In this document: in pieces, positions 6,208-6,445 of the stretch
Numbering within the stretch: the stretch's first letter is position 1
How the letters are laid out: each line of letters starts with the position of its first letter
NCBI GenBank assembly: GCA_003695505.1
Contig: RFIY01000011.1
Location: 1-6,445, forward strand
Length of the DNA stretch: 6,445 nt
Source of the DNA: Candidatus Dadabacteria bacterium
Lineage (GTDB): Bacteria > J088
Reading direction: 5' to 3'
Notes under the pieces: generated by a model
Databases searched by the model: none
Told to the model about the DNA's origin: nothing
What the model saw: the letters and a program-made list of their open reading frames with translations, nothing else
Translations under genes and position numbers: made by a program

Positions 6208-6235
6208 CGGCCCGCCTCCTGCAGGAGGCGGGCCG
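6208..6235 (-). terminator. Perfect 28-base palindrome, probable end-of-transcript hairpin of the trpB2-like gene
   Basis: Positions 6208-6235 are a perfect palindrome centred between 6221 and 6222, with outer arms CGGCCCGCCTCC and GGAGGCGGGCCG around TGCA. The stem begins 24 bases after the stop of the - strand trpB2-like gene, where a terminator would be expected. Unlike a textbook intrinsic terminator, the leftward transcript has only UU after the stem. A run of six A on the + strand (6238-6243) instead puts six U before the stem. It may act with another factor, protect the mRNA 3' end, or be a dispersed palindromic repeat. Confidence 0.5.
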
Positions 6236-6259
6236 CCAAAAAACCTCTGACCTGGAACC

Positions 6260-6445
6260 TCAGTCGATTTCCGGCGTCTCCAGTTCCGCCAGCGACGAAC
6301 GGATTTCTTCCTCGGTGAGCTCATGCTCCTGCAGGTTCCCGGCGAGATACTGCTCGTAAGCGGCCAGATCGAAATGGCCGTGGCCGCAAAGGTTGAACAG
6401 GATGACCCGCGACTCGCCCGCCTCTTTGGCCGCTTCGGCCTCGCG
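6260..6445 (-). CDS. TrpB2-type tryptophan synthase beta chain, C-terminal end (cut by window)
   Basis: The - strand frame is open from the window edge to TGA at 6262-6260, giving 61 residues. SRVILFNLCGHGHFDLAAYE (visible residues 12-31) is the C-terminal signature of TrpB-like PLP enzymes of the TrpB2 group. It corresponds to the glycine-rich segment near the PLP ring in ordinary TrpB (NLSGRGDKD). An acidic tail follows (HELTEEEIRSSLAELETPEID). TrpB2 enzymes join indole and serine, or related substrates, to make tryptophan. They are long beta chains often found away from trpA, which fits the absence of trpA downstream here. The residue before GHG is Cys, where ordinary TrpB has Ser. Most of the gene, including the PLP lysine, lies outside the window. 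Confidence 0.85.
   Translation of the reverse strand, partial: REAEAAKEAGESRVILFNLCGHGHFDLAAYEQYLAGNLQEHELTEEEIRSSLAELETPEID

Noticed and set aside
4907-6250. A 447-codon open frame on the + strand running over the whole lipoprotein gene
   Set aside because: It is antisense to a gene with a clear signal peptide, ribosome site and promoter. Its product is rich in Arg, His and Cys without any domain or hydrophobic pattern, its start lies inside radC, and it runs through the palindromes upstream of the lipoprotein gene.
1-6445. CRISPR array, tRNA, insertion sequence, toxin-antitoxin pair or defence system
   Set aside because: I found no regularly spaced repeats, cloverleaf, transposase motif, or small toxin-like gene pair on either strand. 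The window is filled by transport and housekeeping-type genes.

Overview
The window is GC-rich, tightly packed bacterial chromosomal DNA. Long spurious open frames run antisense to the real genes, as expected at high GC. The gene types (MrpD/NuoN-like transporters, a short RadC, an outer-membrane-type lipoprotein and a TrpB2-type tryptophan synthase) and the Shine-Dalgarno sites suggest a Gram-negative proteobacterium. A gammaproteobacterium is my best guess, but nothing here fixes the taxon. No tRNA, rRNA, CRISPR array, insertion sequence or phage gene is visible.

Left part (1-4214, + strand): the downstream end of an operon for an Mrp/complex I-like cation:proton antiporter. It holds three proton-conducting-transporter (MrpD/NuoL-M-N family) subunits. 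The first is cut by the window edge, the second has 487 aa and the third has 567 aa with a C-terminal extension. An 89-aa protein with two predicted membrane helices lies between the second and third. All three junctions are 4-base overlaps (ATGA, ATGA, GTGA), so translation is probably coupled. The charged residues of the proton path (membrane Glu, several membrane Lys, the His/Lys pair) are present in every subunit where that region is visible. The parts of the complex that would complete it (A/E/F/G/B/C-type subunits) are not here and would have to lie upstream.

Middle (4258-4950, + strand): radC, a JAB/MPN-type protein with a complete metal motif, 43 bases after the antiporter genes. It may be read from the same transcript.

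Right part (- strand): a 382-aa lipoprotein with a polysaccharide-deacetylase-like (NodB-like) His motif runs convergently towards radC, with 10 bases between the stop codons. It has its own ribosome binding site and a plausible sigma-70 promoter. Behind it lies a compact 150-base intergenic region with an 8-base palindrome, a 6+6 inverted repeat and a perfect 28-base palindrome. Last is the C-terminal 61 residues of a TrpB2-type tryptophan synthase beta chain, also on the - strand and cut by the window edge.

The most unusual items are the multi-D antiporter arrangement with its small membrane protein, a 10-bp perfect stem-loop inside that small gene, and the divergent deacetylase-like lipoprotein. 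I see no clearly new defence or mobile system.
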